Shown piece by piece: positions 17,050 through 27,438 of a stretch of DNA of 64,000 bases (positions are counted from its first letter, which is position 1; every line of letters begins with the position of its first letter). The DNA lies in the NCBI GenBank assembly GCA_965212135.1, contig OZ243044.1, positions 868,001-932,000 of the forward strand, read 5' to 3'. The position numbers and the translations under genes were made by a program. This DNA comes from Bin75 sp965212135. Lineage in GTDB: Bacteria > Nitrospirota > Nitrospiria > Nitrospirales > UBA8639. Under the pieces are notes generated by a model, which was not told where the DNA came from, did not search any database, and was given only the letters and a program-made list of their open reading frames with translations.

Positions 17050-18705
17050 TCAGCGTCGCCGGCCGTACAGGAGCGTGATATTGATCCGCCGGGACTCGTA
17101 CTCGTCTCGGAACACACATGTATCTGATTCATGAAAGAGGTCGGAATTAAAGAGTATGGCCCGGTTTGCCCGGTAAGGAACTTTTCTTGGCGACGCCCCG
17201 CTTTGTTTCAAGAAGTCCGCGATCTTCGGTTGAAAAGCCGTGGAATTATACACCTTGAAATCCCAATCCCGCGGGGCTTCTTGATCCCACACGATCAACC
17301 CTCCGCACGCGGGGTCGGCGTTGGCTTCGTCGGCGGTAATCCAAAAATTGACGTTAACGGCGGCGGCATCGGCGTGGATTTTCAAGGGACGACGCGTGCT
17401 GTCCTGTTTAAACGCCCACGCCTGAAGCAGGCGATGCCGGTGAAAAATTCCCGGAAAGGTCGCCTGTAATTCGTCGGCCACTTGCAACAGCAGCGGCGAA
17501 GAAAATCCTTCGCCTAAAAAAGCGCCGATGTAGCCGTCTTCATAATCTTTCTTCCAAATCGTGGATTCCCGGCAAAATTGCCGAAGGGCCGCGATGGCTT
17601 CCGACCGAAGCAGCGCGTCAATCACAATCATTTCAGGACGGCTCGCATGATAGCGCCGTTCAATATCTTCCACGTTCAACTCTGGATTTAAGGCCCCATG
17701 GGGCAACGCGGGGTTGTCGGCATAATGCAGGATGCGAGTCAATGAGGGAGCCAGGGCATGGGCTTCTTCCTGACTGAGTTGGATGCGTGGATTCGCCTCC
17801 TCCGCCTGCGCGGCCTTGCGTCGCAACGCGCAGAGGGTCGCTTCGTACTGCGGACCGGCATGCCGACACAACCCGCGTGCGGCCAGGTATTGCATTTGCT
17901 CGGCATCGTGCTTAATCCGCGAAGCATGGAGCGCGGCAACCCGTACGGCTCTGCCGTGGTTGTGCGTCAGATTCGCCGATGCACGAAACGCACGGAACGC
18001 ACCATCCAGGTCCCGTTGCCACAAGTGAGCCAATCCCAAAGAATGGTGAGCTTTCGCATAATGGGGTTTGACGGCTATGGCTTTTTGGAACCGCTTGATG
18101 GCCTCCTCAATGTGTTCGCGTTCCCAAAAAATCATGCCGAGATTATAATGCGCCTCGGCATGGTCAGGATTGAGAGCAAGCGCCCGCTGATAGGCTTCTC
18201 CAGCCTCATCCGTCTTCCCCAGTTCTTTGAGGACCACGCCCACGTTGTTATACCCGTCCGCCTGACCGGGGTTCAGGGTCAACACCCGCTCATAGGCCGC
18301 ACGGGCCGCTCCCAGGTCTCCTTGTTCGCGTAAAACGTTGCCCAGGTTCCCCAACGCTTCGACGTAGTCGGATTGGAGCGAAAGAGCCTGTCGGTAGGCA
18401 CGTTCAGCTTCGGGCAATTGATGGCATGCCTGATGGACAAGCCCCTGGTTATACCAATAAAGGGGCTTGGTCGCGTTGTGTTGAATGGCCTGCGTGATCA
18501 ACTTGAGGGCGCGACCATAGTGGAAGCGCCGGTAGGCGATTAATCCCAGCAAATGAAGCGCGTCGGCATGCGTGGGGTCTTCCGTGAGGATCTTTTGATA
18601 ACAGGTTTCCGCCTGCGCAAGCCGCCCCCCCCGATGATGAGTGACGGCCTCGTCAAACAATTGTTTCACAAGCGCCGCTTGTGATGAAAGCGAGGACTTG
18701 GCCAT
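17050..18705 (-). CDS. TPR protein with C-terminal 2OG-Fe(II) oxygenase domain
   Basis: 551 aa fusion. Residues about 15-250 hold six to seven tetratricopeptide repeats (for example AEAHYNLGMIFWEREHIEEAIKRFQKAI). Residues about 380-551 form a double-stranded-beta-helix oxygenase: IHADAAAVNVNFWIT gives the His-x-Asp pair, LFNSDLFHESD the distal His, and RRINITLLYG the Arg that binds 2-oxoglutarate. The ATG at 18705 is preferred over a TTG one codon earlier. Such fusions may hydroxylate a protein or small-molecule substrate presented by the TPR part; the substrate is unknown. It stands alone between the DsrE-like gene (convergent) and rpoD. Confidence 0.75.
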   Translation of the reverse strand: MAKSSLSSQAALVKQLFDEAVTHHRGGRLAQAETCYQKILTEDPTHADALHLLGLIAYRRFHYGRALKLITQAIQHNATKPLYWYNQGLVHQACHQLPEAERAYRQALSLQSDYVEALGNLGNVLREQGDLGAARAAYERVLTLNPGQADGYNNVGVVLKELGKTDEAGEAYQRALALNPDHAEAHYNLGMIFWEREHIEEAIKRFQKAIAVKPHYAKAHHSLGLAHLWQRDLDGAFRAFRASANLTHNHGRAVRVAALHASRIKHDAEQMQYLAARGLCRHAGPQYEATLCALRRKAAQAEEANPRIQLSQEEAHALAPSLTRILHYADNPALPHGALNPELNVEDIERRYHASRPEMIVIDALLRSEAIAALRQFCRESTIWKKDYEDGYIGAFLGEGFSSPLLLQVADELQATFPGIFHRHRLLQAWAFKQDSTRRPLKIHADAAAVNVNFWITADEANADPACGGLIVWDQEAPRDWDFKVYNSTAFQPKIADFLKQSGASPRKVPYRANRAILFNSDLFHESDTCVFRDEYESRRINITLLYGRRR

Positions 18706-18758
18706 CAACCCTGCCTGCTATCTTCGCACCGTTCGGTTCATCGGGCCATGGCGCACGC

Positions 18759-20582
18759 TCACACGCCGTCGGCAAAGCTGCGGAGTTTTTTGCTGCGGGT
18801 CGGGTGCCGGAGTTTGCGCAAAGCCTTGGCTTCAATCTGCCGAATCCGCTCCCGCGTCACCTGAAAGTCCTGCCCCACTTCCTCCAGCGTATGATCCGTC
18901 TGCTCTTCAATCCCAAACCGTTTCCGCAGCACTTTTTCTTCCCGTGGCGTGAGCGAGTCCAGCGAATGCCCGATATGCCGCCGCAGATCATAGCCCACCG
19001 CCGCGTCCAGCGGCGAGACCGCTTTCTTGTCTTCGATAAAGTCTCCCAAATGGCTGTCTTCTTCTTCGCCGATCGGGGTTTCCAGTGAAATCGGTTCTTT
19101 GGCGATTTTGAGGATTTTCCGCACTTTCTCCAACGGCATTTCCATCCGCACGCCGATTTCTTCCGGGGTCGGTTCCCGCCCCAGTTGCTGGACCAGGTGC
19201 CGCGAGGTGCGCACCAGTTTGTTGATGGTTTCGATCATGTGGACCGGGATCCGGATAGTGCGGGCCTGGTCGGCGATGGCGCGCGTGATGGCTTGCCGGA
19301 TCCACCAGGTCGCGTAGGTGCTGAATTTGTAGCCGCGCTGGTATTCAAATTTGTCCACGGCTTTCATCAGGCCGATGTTGCCTTCCTGGATCAGGTCGAG
19401 AAACTGGAGCCCCCGATTGGTGTATTTTTTGGCGATGCTGACAACCAGCCGCAGGTTGGCTTCGATGAGGTCGGCTTTGCCTTGTTTCATTTTGGCTTCG
19501 GCCCGCTCCAGCCCGGTTAAGGCCCGGGTGAATTCTGCGGTGGGGAGGCCGGTGATGGTGTGTTCAACGCGTTTGAGGGTGGCGTGGGCGGTTTGGCCGC
19601 CGGTGATCAGGTGGGTGAAGGCGGGGCGGGTGAGGCCGGTTTTCCGCCGCAGGCTGGTGGCCAGCGCGGGCTCCCGCCCCAGCCGCCGGAGGAGTTTGCC
19701 GGTTTCGGCGACCGGTTGCTTGAGATGCCGGCCGCAGTCGGCCAGGGTCCGTTCGGCTTGCCGCACGTCGCGGCCGGCGTCCGTGATGCGGGTAAGGAAG
19801 GCTTCGCGGACGGCCGGTTGCACATGCAGCCCATCCAGCCGGGCGACGAGGGCTTGCTGGATGCCGTGGATGTGCTGGCTGACCCGGGCATGCTGGGCCG
19901 GGGCGGCGCTTCGCCGCTTGGTGTACAGCCCCAGCATCCGCTGGCCCAGGCGCCGCAGGTGGGCCAGGTCCGCCAGGGTCTGTTGCCGCAGGTCTTCTTC
20001 GTCCGGGACGTCTTCGGTGTCGTCTTCTTCCAGGTCGTCATCGGCGGGGTCGTGCACCAGTACCAGCTCCCGCACGGCCACGGCCCGCTTCTTGATCCGG
20101 GTGTGCCATTCTTCCAAGGCTTGCAGGGTCATCGGCAACCCCACCATCGCCACCGTCATCTCCGCTTTGCCTTCTTCGATCTTTTTTGCCAGCGCAATCT
20201 CGCCCTCCCTTGTGAGCAGAGAAACACTGGACATTTCATTGAGATATAAACGAACTGGATCGTCAATCCGGCTGAGCGCCCCGGGAGTCAGGTCAATTTC
20301 TTTTTCAGTATCTTCTGACGATTCATCGGATCCATCCGCCGACGTCACGCCGGCGGATTTCGCCTTGATTGAAGAATCCGGGCCTTCATGATCAGAGGCG
20401 CTCGCCTTCTTGCCCGCATGTTTGATGCGCCCTTCGCCACGCACGGAGGATAAGACGGGCTGCCGTTCAGAAGATCGCCTCCCTCCCGCCGAGGCCTTTT
20501 TCCTCTCCGCGACATTCGTGCGGCCAGATTGTTGAGCCTCGCTCCCAACCGGCTTTGCCTTTAACACTTTCTTTTTTGGCAT
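18759..20582 (-). CDS. rpoD: RNA polymerase primary sigma factor RpoD
   Basis: 607 aa. The ATG at 20582 has a GGGAGAG ribosome-binding site; the open frame continues upstream but without family similarity. The first ~110 residues are lysine/serine/glutamate-rich low-complexity with no clear region 1.1. Region 1.2 starts at DDPVRLYLNEM. A long G+C-rich non-conserved segment follows, with an acidic run near the middle. Region 2 (about 372-449) contains the core-binding and -10 element segment ending in TYATWWIRQAITRAI. Region 3 (about 450-535) and region 4 follow, with the -35-binding helix VTRERIRQIEAKALRKLRHP. It is the housekeeping sigma factor; dnaG is not adjacent in this window. Confidence 0.95.
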   Translation of the reverse strand: MPKKKVLKAKPVGSEAQQSGRTNVAERKKASAGGRRSSERQPVLSSVRGEGRIKHAGKKASASDHEGPDSSIKAKSAGVTSADGSDESSEDTEKEIDLTPGALSRIDDPVRLYLNEMSSVSLLTREGEIALAKKIEEGKAEMTVAMVGLPMTLQALEEWHTRIKKRAVAVRELVLVHDPADDDLEEDDTEDVPDEEDLRQQTLADLAHLRRLGQRMLGLYTKRRSAAPAQHARVSQHIHGIQQALVARLDGLHVQPAVREAFLTRITDAGRDVRQAERTLADCGRHLKQPVAETGKLLRRLGREPALATSLRRKTGLTRPAFTHLITGGQTAHATLKRVEHTITGLPTAEFTRALTGLERAEAKMKQGKADLIEANLRLVVSIAKKYTNRGLQFLDLIQEGNIGLMKAVDKFEYQRGYKFSTYATWWIRQAITRAIADQARTIRIPVHMIETINKLVRTSRHLVQQLGREPTPEEIGVRMEMPLEKVRKILKIAKEPISLETPIGEEEDSHLGDFIEDKKAVSPLDAAVGYDLRRHIGHSLDSLTPREEKVLRKRFGIEEQTDHTLEEVGQDFQVTRERIRQIEAKALRKLRHPTRSKKLRSFADGV

Positions 20583-20801
20583 ATTCTCTCCCTCTTTCGA
20601 CAACAAATCATGAGTGCCGTTCCATGTTTGCCGGCAGCGTGTTGACTGACGCCGACAGGACGACACACGTCGTTTCGTCGGTTTCTTTCTTCGTCCCGGC
20701 CAAAGGAGCCATCTCGTCAAGAGCCGAACCGTGTGATCCTAGTGAAAAAGAAATGCGGTTTGCAAGAGACACCGCCGCCTCTCGCACTGTCTTGTCTTTG
20801 T

Positions 20802-21281
20802 TCAATCGCTCGGCGGTTCAAAATGACCGGATGGACGCTGTTCCCAGGGAACCGTTGCGGTCCGGGCTTGCTTGAGGAGGCTTTGGAGATTGACCTCGGC
20901 GACACGAAGAAGTCTGGCGTCGCCATGGCGAAGCAAGGCCGTCAGGAGTACGTACAAGTCCCGTTCGGCTTGATTCCCTCGGAGAATCCGCTCTGTCACG
21001 GGATCGGGAGCATCAAGATCGGGATAGAAAGAGCCGGCTCCTTCAGGATCCCCCAATAACAATTCAATGGCTTGGGGGGAGCTATACGCCCAGGCCGGAG
21101 GAATCGCGAGCCCTTTGGCTAAGGCCTCCACCGTTGATACGGATGGATCGGCCGCGCCGAATTCAATCGCCTCGATTGCGGAGTCCTCAATACCGGACTC
21201 AGCGGCCAGCCTGGCGATAGAATACCGCCGAGCCTCGCGCCATGCTCGCAATGACTGATGAAGAGGCATGTCCTTGATCAT
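20802..21281 (-). CDS. XRE-type helix-turn-helix protein
   Basis: 159 aa. Residues about 8-65 form an XRE-like DNA-binding domain: SLRAWREARRYSIARLAAESGIEDSAIEAIEFG, then STVEALAKGLAIP. The remainder (LYVLLTALLRHGDARLLRVAEVNLQSLLKQA) is helical and unassigned. Both the ATG at 21281 and one at 21269 are possible; neither has a clean ribosome-binding site at ideal spacing. It lies upstream of rpoD in the same direction with a gap of about 220 bp. A role in controlling rpoD or itself is speculation. Confidence 0.65.
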   Translation of the reverse strand: MIKDMPLHQSLRAWREARRYSIARLAAESGIEDSAIEAIEFGAADPSVSTVEALAKGLAIPPAWAYSSPQAIELLLGDPEGAGSFYPDLDAPDPVTERILRGNQAERDLYVLLTALLRHGDARLLRVAEVNLQSLLKQARTATVPWEQRPSGHFEPPSD

Positions 21282-21392
21282 AGCGAAGGAAGTCGGCCGT
21301 GTCTATGCTCGCCATACCTTCGACGCCTGCATGTCCGGGTCTCGACTGGGCACCCATTGGCCGTTGACCATGGCCACGGCGGGACGAGTGTT

Positions 21393-22676
21393 TCACGTTC
21401 CCTTGCGGGAAAACGGCAGTCGAAACTGATGCACCAGTCCCGCATCGGGCATCGCGTGCAGATCGCCATAGGGCGAGCCCACGGCGACAGCCTCGCCTTC
21501 TCCACTCAAGGAAAATCCAAAGAGATCGGCGACTCCGCCCGTTGCCGAAGGATTGGCAATCTTCAATCGAAGATCTCCGGTTTTTCGATCAAAGACAAAC
21601 ACCGCACCGGCATCAACCCCGGCGGCATCGTGTCCAGGCGCTCCGACGACGATGCACTCGGGAAGAAGGGCCACGGCCTCTCCAAAGTGATCACCCGGCT
21701 TCGGTTCCGGCGCGACTAAGGTCCGCATGAATCGCCCGGTACGGGTATAGAGGTATACAGCTCCGGCCTCCGGTTGCCCGTTCCCCTGGCCCAAGGCGCC
21801 CACAACCAGCAACTCCGCGTCGCCGGCCAAAGCCCACCCAAAATACTCATTCGTCTGCGGAACAGGCGATTCAAGGACACCTTGCAACCGCCCGCTTTCT
21901 CGATCAAAGAGAAACACCTGCCCATGATCAACCGGGTCTGTTCCGCCCAGCGGAGCGCTCACCGCAAGGGTGTGGCCCAGAAACGCCACCGCATGCCCGA
22001 AACCATTTGGTTGGCCGGTCTTCGCCTGTGAAGAAGGGACAAAGGTCTGACGGACCTCCCCATCGGTCACATCAACCAGATAGACTTCACCCACGTCAAA
22101 GTTCGTGGCGGTACTCGCTCCGGGGTCTCCAATGGCCAACAGCGAGCCTTGGACAGCCACGGCATGACCAAAAACGGCCGCTGTGTGATTGGGACTGGTC
22201 AACACCCGCAACAAGGTTCCCGTCTCCGGGTCGAAGACCGAGACCGATCCCGTGGAACGGCGCCATCTTCCTTGTCCTCTGGGCGATCCAACCACCGCAT
22301 AGTGCGCGGTGAGATCCACGGACAGGCCAAATAAATCATCGCCTATCGGCGAAGGCGGACCGAATGCACGCAGGATGGTCCCTGACTCGCGCTCGAACAG
22401 GAACGCGTGTCCCGTTTGCCCACGCCCACCCGCGGCATGGGGCGCGCCGACAAGAACCTGGTTCCCGGCGCTGGCTACGGTCATTCCAAAACCATCCAAC
22501 AGCGTCGGGGTGGAAGAATGGAGGCGGGGACCCTGTTGATGAGCTTGCTGTCCCGAGGCACTCACGCCGACACCCAGCAACAGACACACCAAAGCCAGCC
22601 GGCCAACGCCACGGACGGAGCAGGCATGGACGCCTTCAGATGCTGAAACCTTGCTCATGCTCGGTGTGCGCACCAT
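21393..22676 (-). CDS. Secreted FG-GAP repeat (beta-propeller) protein
   Basis: About 427 aa. The N-terminal signal peptide has the hydrophobic core LALVCLLLGVGVSASGQQ. The mature part consists of about seven repeats of the form FGxxVA...LLVGAPxxxxxGxVYLFD, the FG-GAP motif of integrin-alpha-type propellers, for example FGHAVAVQGSLLAIGDPGAST. The open frame extends upstream to 22928 but that part reads as non-coding and overlaps ettA, so the ATG at 22676 or 22658 is used. Function is unknown; such proteins are exported and may bind ligands or calcium. It is divergent from ettA. Confidence 0.75.
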   Translation of the reverse strand: MVRTPSMSKVSASEGVHACSVRGVGRLALVCLLLGVGVSASGQQAHQQGPRLHSSTPTLLDGFGMTVASAGNQVLVGAPHAAGGRGQTGHAFLFERESGTILRAFGPPSPIGDDLFGLSVDLTAHYAVVGSPRGQGRWRRSTGSVSVFDPETGTLLRVLTSPNHTAAVFGHAVAVQGSLLAIGDPGASTATNFDVGEVYLVDVTDGEVRQTFVPSSQAKTGQPNGFGHAVAFLGHTLAVSAPLGGTDPVDHGQVFLFDRESGRLQGVLESPVPQTNEYFGWALAGDAELLVVGALGQGNGQPEAGAVYLYTRTGRFMRTLVAPEPKPGDHFGEAVALLPECIVVGAPGHDAAGVDAGAVFVFDRKTGDLRLKIANPSATGGVADLFGFSLSGEGEAVAVGSPYGDLHAMPDAGLVHQFRLPFSRKGT

Positions 22677-22842
22677 AGGAGAAGAAACGGTCGGAAGAGC
22701 ATCAGACAATATCTTAACATGCCTTGAGCCAGGAAACCCTCTCTGTTCGATGACGGGTCGCAAGACAGTGGATTGTGAAAGCAGGCAACCTCTGCTACAG
22801 TAAAACCTTGGGCAAGGCGCCCACCTTCTCTCTGAGAGTGAC

Positions 22843-24528
<1,686 letters not shown>

Positions 24529-24654
24529 GACGCCGACCAGTTCAACGCCCCTCACCGGCCTCACGGGGACGGAGCAAGCCATGGATGACGTGCGGCAACG
24601 GCCCGGCCTTCCCACTGGTTTTTTAGGAACCAACCCGGTACGCTTGACCGCATC

Positions 24655-24873
24655 ATGAACGGCCGAACCCGCCAAGCGTGGATTGCGCGAGTCATTGGCA
24701 TTCTGGCGATCGCGACAGGATTCGTGCTGGGGATCGAAGGCCTGAACCGGCCGGATTCAATGTGGCTGGCGATCGCGCTTGGTCTCATTGTGACTGGATT
24801 ATGTGCTCAAGTGTATGCGTTCTACCACACCGTTGCCGACAACATAAAATCGCGTGACCAGCAAGGCTCATGA
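24655..24873 (+). CDS. Small two-helix membrane protein
   Basis: 72 aa, not recognised. There are two hydrophobic helices at about residues 11-27 and 36-56 with a short polar loop (EGLNRPDS) and a charged C-terminus. It overlaps the next gene, a lipoprotein, by ATGA, so the two are co-translated. No ribosome-binding site of note. Likely an inner-membrane hypothetical. Confidence 0.5.
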   Translation: MNGRTRQAWIARVIGILAIATGFVLGIEGLNRPDSMWLAIALGLIVTGLCAQVYAFYHTVADNIKSRDQQGS

Positions 24874-25379
24874 GAAATCCGTTGCATCATTCAAACAATT
24901 TTCGCGGCGGCGTCAAGGCCACCCGCGCGTGCCGGGGCACGCGAAGACCGTTCCCCGCGTTCCGGCCAGCCGGACCCACGTTGCTTGCCTGGATTGCCCT
25001 GCTGGCGCCGGGCCTGTTTCTGCCGGCTTGCAGTCATTGGCGAGACGCGTATCTCACGGATGCGCTTCAGCAAGCCTCGCAAGACGAGGTCATTGACCGG
25101 CTCGGCGAACCGTGGAAAAAAAAGACCTTGCTGCTCAAAGGTCAATCCACGTGGATCTATCGCTATGCGCTCACGGAGGATGAACTCGACCCCATGGGCG
25201 TCAACGCGCTGGGCCAGAGCATGCGCCAGGCCACCGACAGCCTGGGAGCCCTGATTGGAGGCGGCGGGAATTCGGACCTGCAGAACAAGCCCAAATGTTT
25301 CCACTACGTCCTCACGTTTAATCGAGCCAAAGTCCTCAAAAACTGGGGACGGGAAGACTGTGCGGGCACGGCTCTATGA
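24870..25379 (+). CDS. Lipoprotein, SmpA/BamE-like
   Basis: 169 aa. After a long basic n-region the hydrophobic stretch ends in the lipobox LPACS (Cys54), so the mature protein is about 115 aa. The mature part DEVIDRLGEPWKKKTLLLKGQSTWIYRY resembles the start of the SmpA/OmlA (BamE) domain, with the G-P turn and aromatic-rich strand. It overlaps the preceding membrane-protein gene. The start is supported mainly by this overlap; an in-frame internal start nearer the signal peptide is possible. Envelope localisation is likely, function inferred. Confidence 0.6.
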   Translation: MRNPLHHSNNFRGGVKATRACRGTRRPFPAFRPAGPTLLAWIALLAPGLFLPACSHWRDAYLTDALQQASQDEVIDRLGEPWKKKTLLLKGQSTWIYRYALTEDELDPMGVNALGQSMRQATDSLGALIGGGGNSDLQNKPKCFHYVLTFNRAKVLKNWGREDCAGTAL

Positions 25380-25607
25380 CCGCGTTCCATGCCGAGCGTG
25401 TTTGTGCCTGCGATCCCGCCCCTTTGGCGCCCGGGTTCGCAGGCGTCCCTTCCGGTTTCCGGTCTCTGTGCATGCGGAACACCGTGCTTTGTCCGGCCGG
25501 ATTGGCCGGGTATGACCACATGGAAAAACGGCATGGCGAACGTTTTTAATTCAGGCGCATTTTTACAGCAATGCTTTTCCGTCCATCCCTTGTCGCTGCG
25601 TTTCAAA

Positions 25608-25880
25608 ATGTTCGCCATGCCGGACAAGATCGGCATTGTTTGCCTGCATTGCAAATCTCGACACCGCCTGACCATCGGCGCCATCACCCGCGTCATCGGA
25701 GATTCGGAATTGCGCGAGGACGGCGCGGCCACGGGGCTGGGAACCTGCGCAACCACCCATCAAGAAGCCCTGCACGTCACGGAAGTGAGCGTGGACCGAG
25801 ACATCGTTCAATTTCGCTGCCGCGAGTGCAAAGCGGGCTTTCAAGCCACGATTTGCCTGTTTGAGACACACCAGCCTTAA
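25608..25880 (+). CDS. Small zinc-ribbon-like hypothetical protein
   Basis: About 90 aa, not recognised. Two CxxC pairs, VCLHCKS near the N-terminus and FRCRECKAG near the C-terminus, suggest one zinc-binding site. The frame is open from 25389, but the upstream part looks non-coding (Pro/Cys-rich, antisense-like), so an internal ATG at 25608 or 25617 is chosen without a convincing ribosome-binding site. It is convergent with the peroxiredoxin gene. Low certainty about start, moderate about being a gene. Confidence 0.4.
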   Translation: MFAMPDKIGIVCLHCKSRHRLTIGAITRVIGDSELREDGAATGLGTCATTHQEALHVTEVSVDRDIVQFRCRECKAGFQATICLFETHQP

Positions 25881-25932
25881 CACCTTGCAGCCTGGGGCAG
25901 CACGCGCCGGCGGCCCCGCCCATGCTCCGGAC

Positions 25933-25965
25933 AAAAAAAGAGCCGCCCCACCGGGACGGCTCTTT
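25933..25965 (-). terminator. Rho-independent terminator of the peroxiredoxin gene
   Basis: On the minus strand a 12-bp G+C-rich stem (arms 25953-25964 and 25938-25949, with one G-U pair) and a 3-nt loop are followed by a run of seven T (25933-25939). It lies 30 bp past the peroxiredoxin stop. It may also act on the plus strand, where the stem is followed by fewer T. Confidence 0.85.
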
Positions 25966-25994
25966 CGGAATGAACGGGAGCCTGCGAGAAAGCC

Positions 25995-26630
25995 TTACTT
26001 GTTGGGCTGTGGCGTGTACCGAAGATACGGCTTAACCGCTCGGTGGCCCTTGGGAAATTTGGAGGGAATTTCTTCGTCTTTCACCGCAGGGACAATGATA
26101 CAATCTTCCCCGTCCTTCCAATTGGCGGGGGTGGCCACCTGATGATTGGCCGTCAGTTGCAACGAGTCCACCACACGAAGAATCTCGTCAAAATTCCTCC
26201 CGGTCGCTGCCGGATACGTGAGAGTCAGTTTAATCTTTTTATCGGGCCCGATAACAAACACCGACCGCACCGTCATATTATCCAACGCATTGGGATGAAT
26301 CATGTCATACAACGTCGCCACCTTCCGCTCGGGGTCGGCAATGATCGGATAGCCTACCGTACACCGTTGCGTTTCATTGATATCGTTGATCCAGCCTTTA
26401 TGCGAATCCATGGGATCCACGCTGATGGCAAGAACTTTGACGTTGCGTTTCGTGAATGCATCGAAAATTTTCGCCACGGCGCCTAACTCCGTGGTGCAGA
26501 CGGGGGTAAAATCTTTTGGATGGGAAAACAAAATGCCCCATCCCTTCCCGAGCCATTCATGGAAATGTATCGTCCCGGCTGTCGTTTCAGCAGTAAAATT
26601 TGGAGCCTCGTCCCCTAACCGAAGTGCCAT
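25995..26630 (-). CDS. 1-Cys peroxiredoxin (Prx6 family)
   Basis: 211 aa cytosolic peroxidase that reduces hydrogen peroxide and alkyl hydroperoxides. The peroxidatic cysteine is Cys45 in FTPVCTTELG. The long C-terminal domain ending KFPKGHRAVKPYLRYTPQP is typical of the Prx6/AhpC-long subfamily. No canonical resolving cysteine follows in the usual 2-Cys position; the Cys in ETQRCTVGYP is not that residue. Monocistronic, with its own strong terminator. Confidence 0.92.
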   Translation of the reverse strand: MALRLGDEAPNFTAETTAGTIHFHEWLGKGWGILFSHPKDFTPVCTTELGAVAKIFDAFTKRNVKVLAISVDPMDSHKGWINDINETQRCTVGYPIIADPERKVATLYDMIHPNALDNMTVRSVFVIGPDKKIKLTLTYPAATGRNFDEILRVVDSLQLTANHQVATPANWKDGEDCIIVPAVKDEEIPSKFPKGHRAVKPYLRYTPQPNK

Positions 26631-26817
26631 GATTGATTCCTCCTCTTCAAGAACTCAATACTCGTCGGACAAGCTGGTGAAATCTTCTGCCCGTCCCTGC
26701 GAAGAATAAGGGAAATTATACGCCTCCCCGAAAAAACGAGTCAACCGGACCTGGCCTGCCCGCCTGAACCGGCCGAGTCGCCGCCGCCTGTTCGATTCCG
26801 CCCTGATTTCACGCAAT

Positions 26818-26855
26818 AAAAAAACCCAAAAGGGAGGCCAATCCTCCCTTTTGGG
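26818..26855 (-). terminator. Rho-independent terminator of the cold-shock gene
   Basis: On the minus strand a perfect 13-bp stem (26843-26855 with 26825-26837) and 5-nt loop precede seven T (26818-26824). It lies about 60 bp past the stop codon of the cold-shock gene. Confidence 0.9.
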
Positions 26856-26917
26856 TCGTCACGGACAGCGAGCCGGCACGACCCGCCTGTTTTCAAAAAG
26901 TCGTCGTCGCAGGCCGG

Positions 26918-27139
26918 TTATTGAGCCGCAACCGTTTTCACCACATTGGCCGCTTGCGGGCCTTTCGCTCCTTCCACCAGATCAAATTCAACGGGTTCAC
27001 CTTCTTTCAGGGTTTTAAAGCCTTCTCCCTGAAGCGCCGAATAGTGCACAAAGACGTCTTGCTCCTCTTCGACTCGAATAAACCCAAACCCTTTTCGATC
27101 ATTAAACCATTTGACTGTTCCGGATTTTCGATCACTCAC
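26918..27139 (-). CDS. csp: Cold-shock domain protein
   Basis: 73 aa single OB-fold nucleic-acid chaperone. RNP1 is GFGFIRV and RNP2 is DVFVHYSAL, in the frame SGTVKWFNDRKGFGFI. The GTG at 27139 is chosen because a strong GGGAGGT ribosome-binding site sits 6 nt upstream; the open frame extends to 27187 but that part carries no family similarity. It is followed by a strong terminator and preceded by a hairpin with a T-rich tail, so it is probably monocistronic. Confidence 0.9.
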   Translation of the reverse strand: MSDRKSGTVKWFNDRKGFGFIRVEEEQDVFVHYSALQGEGFKTLKEGEPVEFDLVEGAKGPQAANVVKTVAAQ

Positions 27140-27196
27140 AGGCACCTCCCTTATCACGGACCCAGGAAACCCACCGTCTCCCCTCAAAAAGGCCCA

Positions 27197-27236
27197 AGAA
27201 AAAATAAACCGCAGGCAGGCTCTTCGCCCTCTGCGG
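27197..27236 (-). terminator. Hairpin with T-rich tail upstream of csp
   Basis: On the minus strand, arms 27231-27236 and 27209-27214 (CCGCAG/CTGCGG) with partial further pairing are followed by a T-rich tract (27197-27208). It is 200 bp past the exporter gene and about 60 bp before the cold-shock start. It may terminate the exporter transcript or be an attenuator in a long csp leader. The rest of the 299-bp gap 27140-27438 shows no gene. Confidence 0.5.
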
Positions 27237-27438
27237 CAGATCTTACGAACAGATAACTCGCATTTCCCACTCCAAGCCGACCGGGGGTTCTCTTATCACG
27301 GACGGCAAAATTTGTCAACAACACGACACCTTGCGAGTCAAGCCCGCTTCCCGGCCGAGTCATCACACAGTGAGCAAAAGCGCGGATTCCCCATGACAGA
27401 TTCATGCGCGTTCCATGCGTCGTGCCGGGCATTATTCC

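Noticed and set aside
19351..20391. 346-codon plus-strand frame opposite rpoD
   Set aside because: Antisense to conserved rpoD; Arg/Ser-rich shadow.
25389..25607. N-terminal extension of the zinc-ribbon hypothetical
   Set aside because: Residues 1-73 look like random translation (Pro/Cys/Arg-rich) and overlap no conserved segment; an internal start is more likely.
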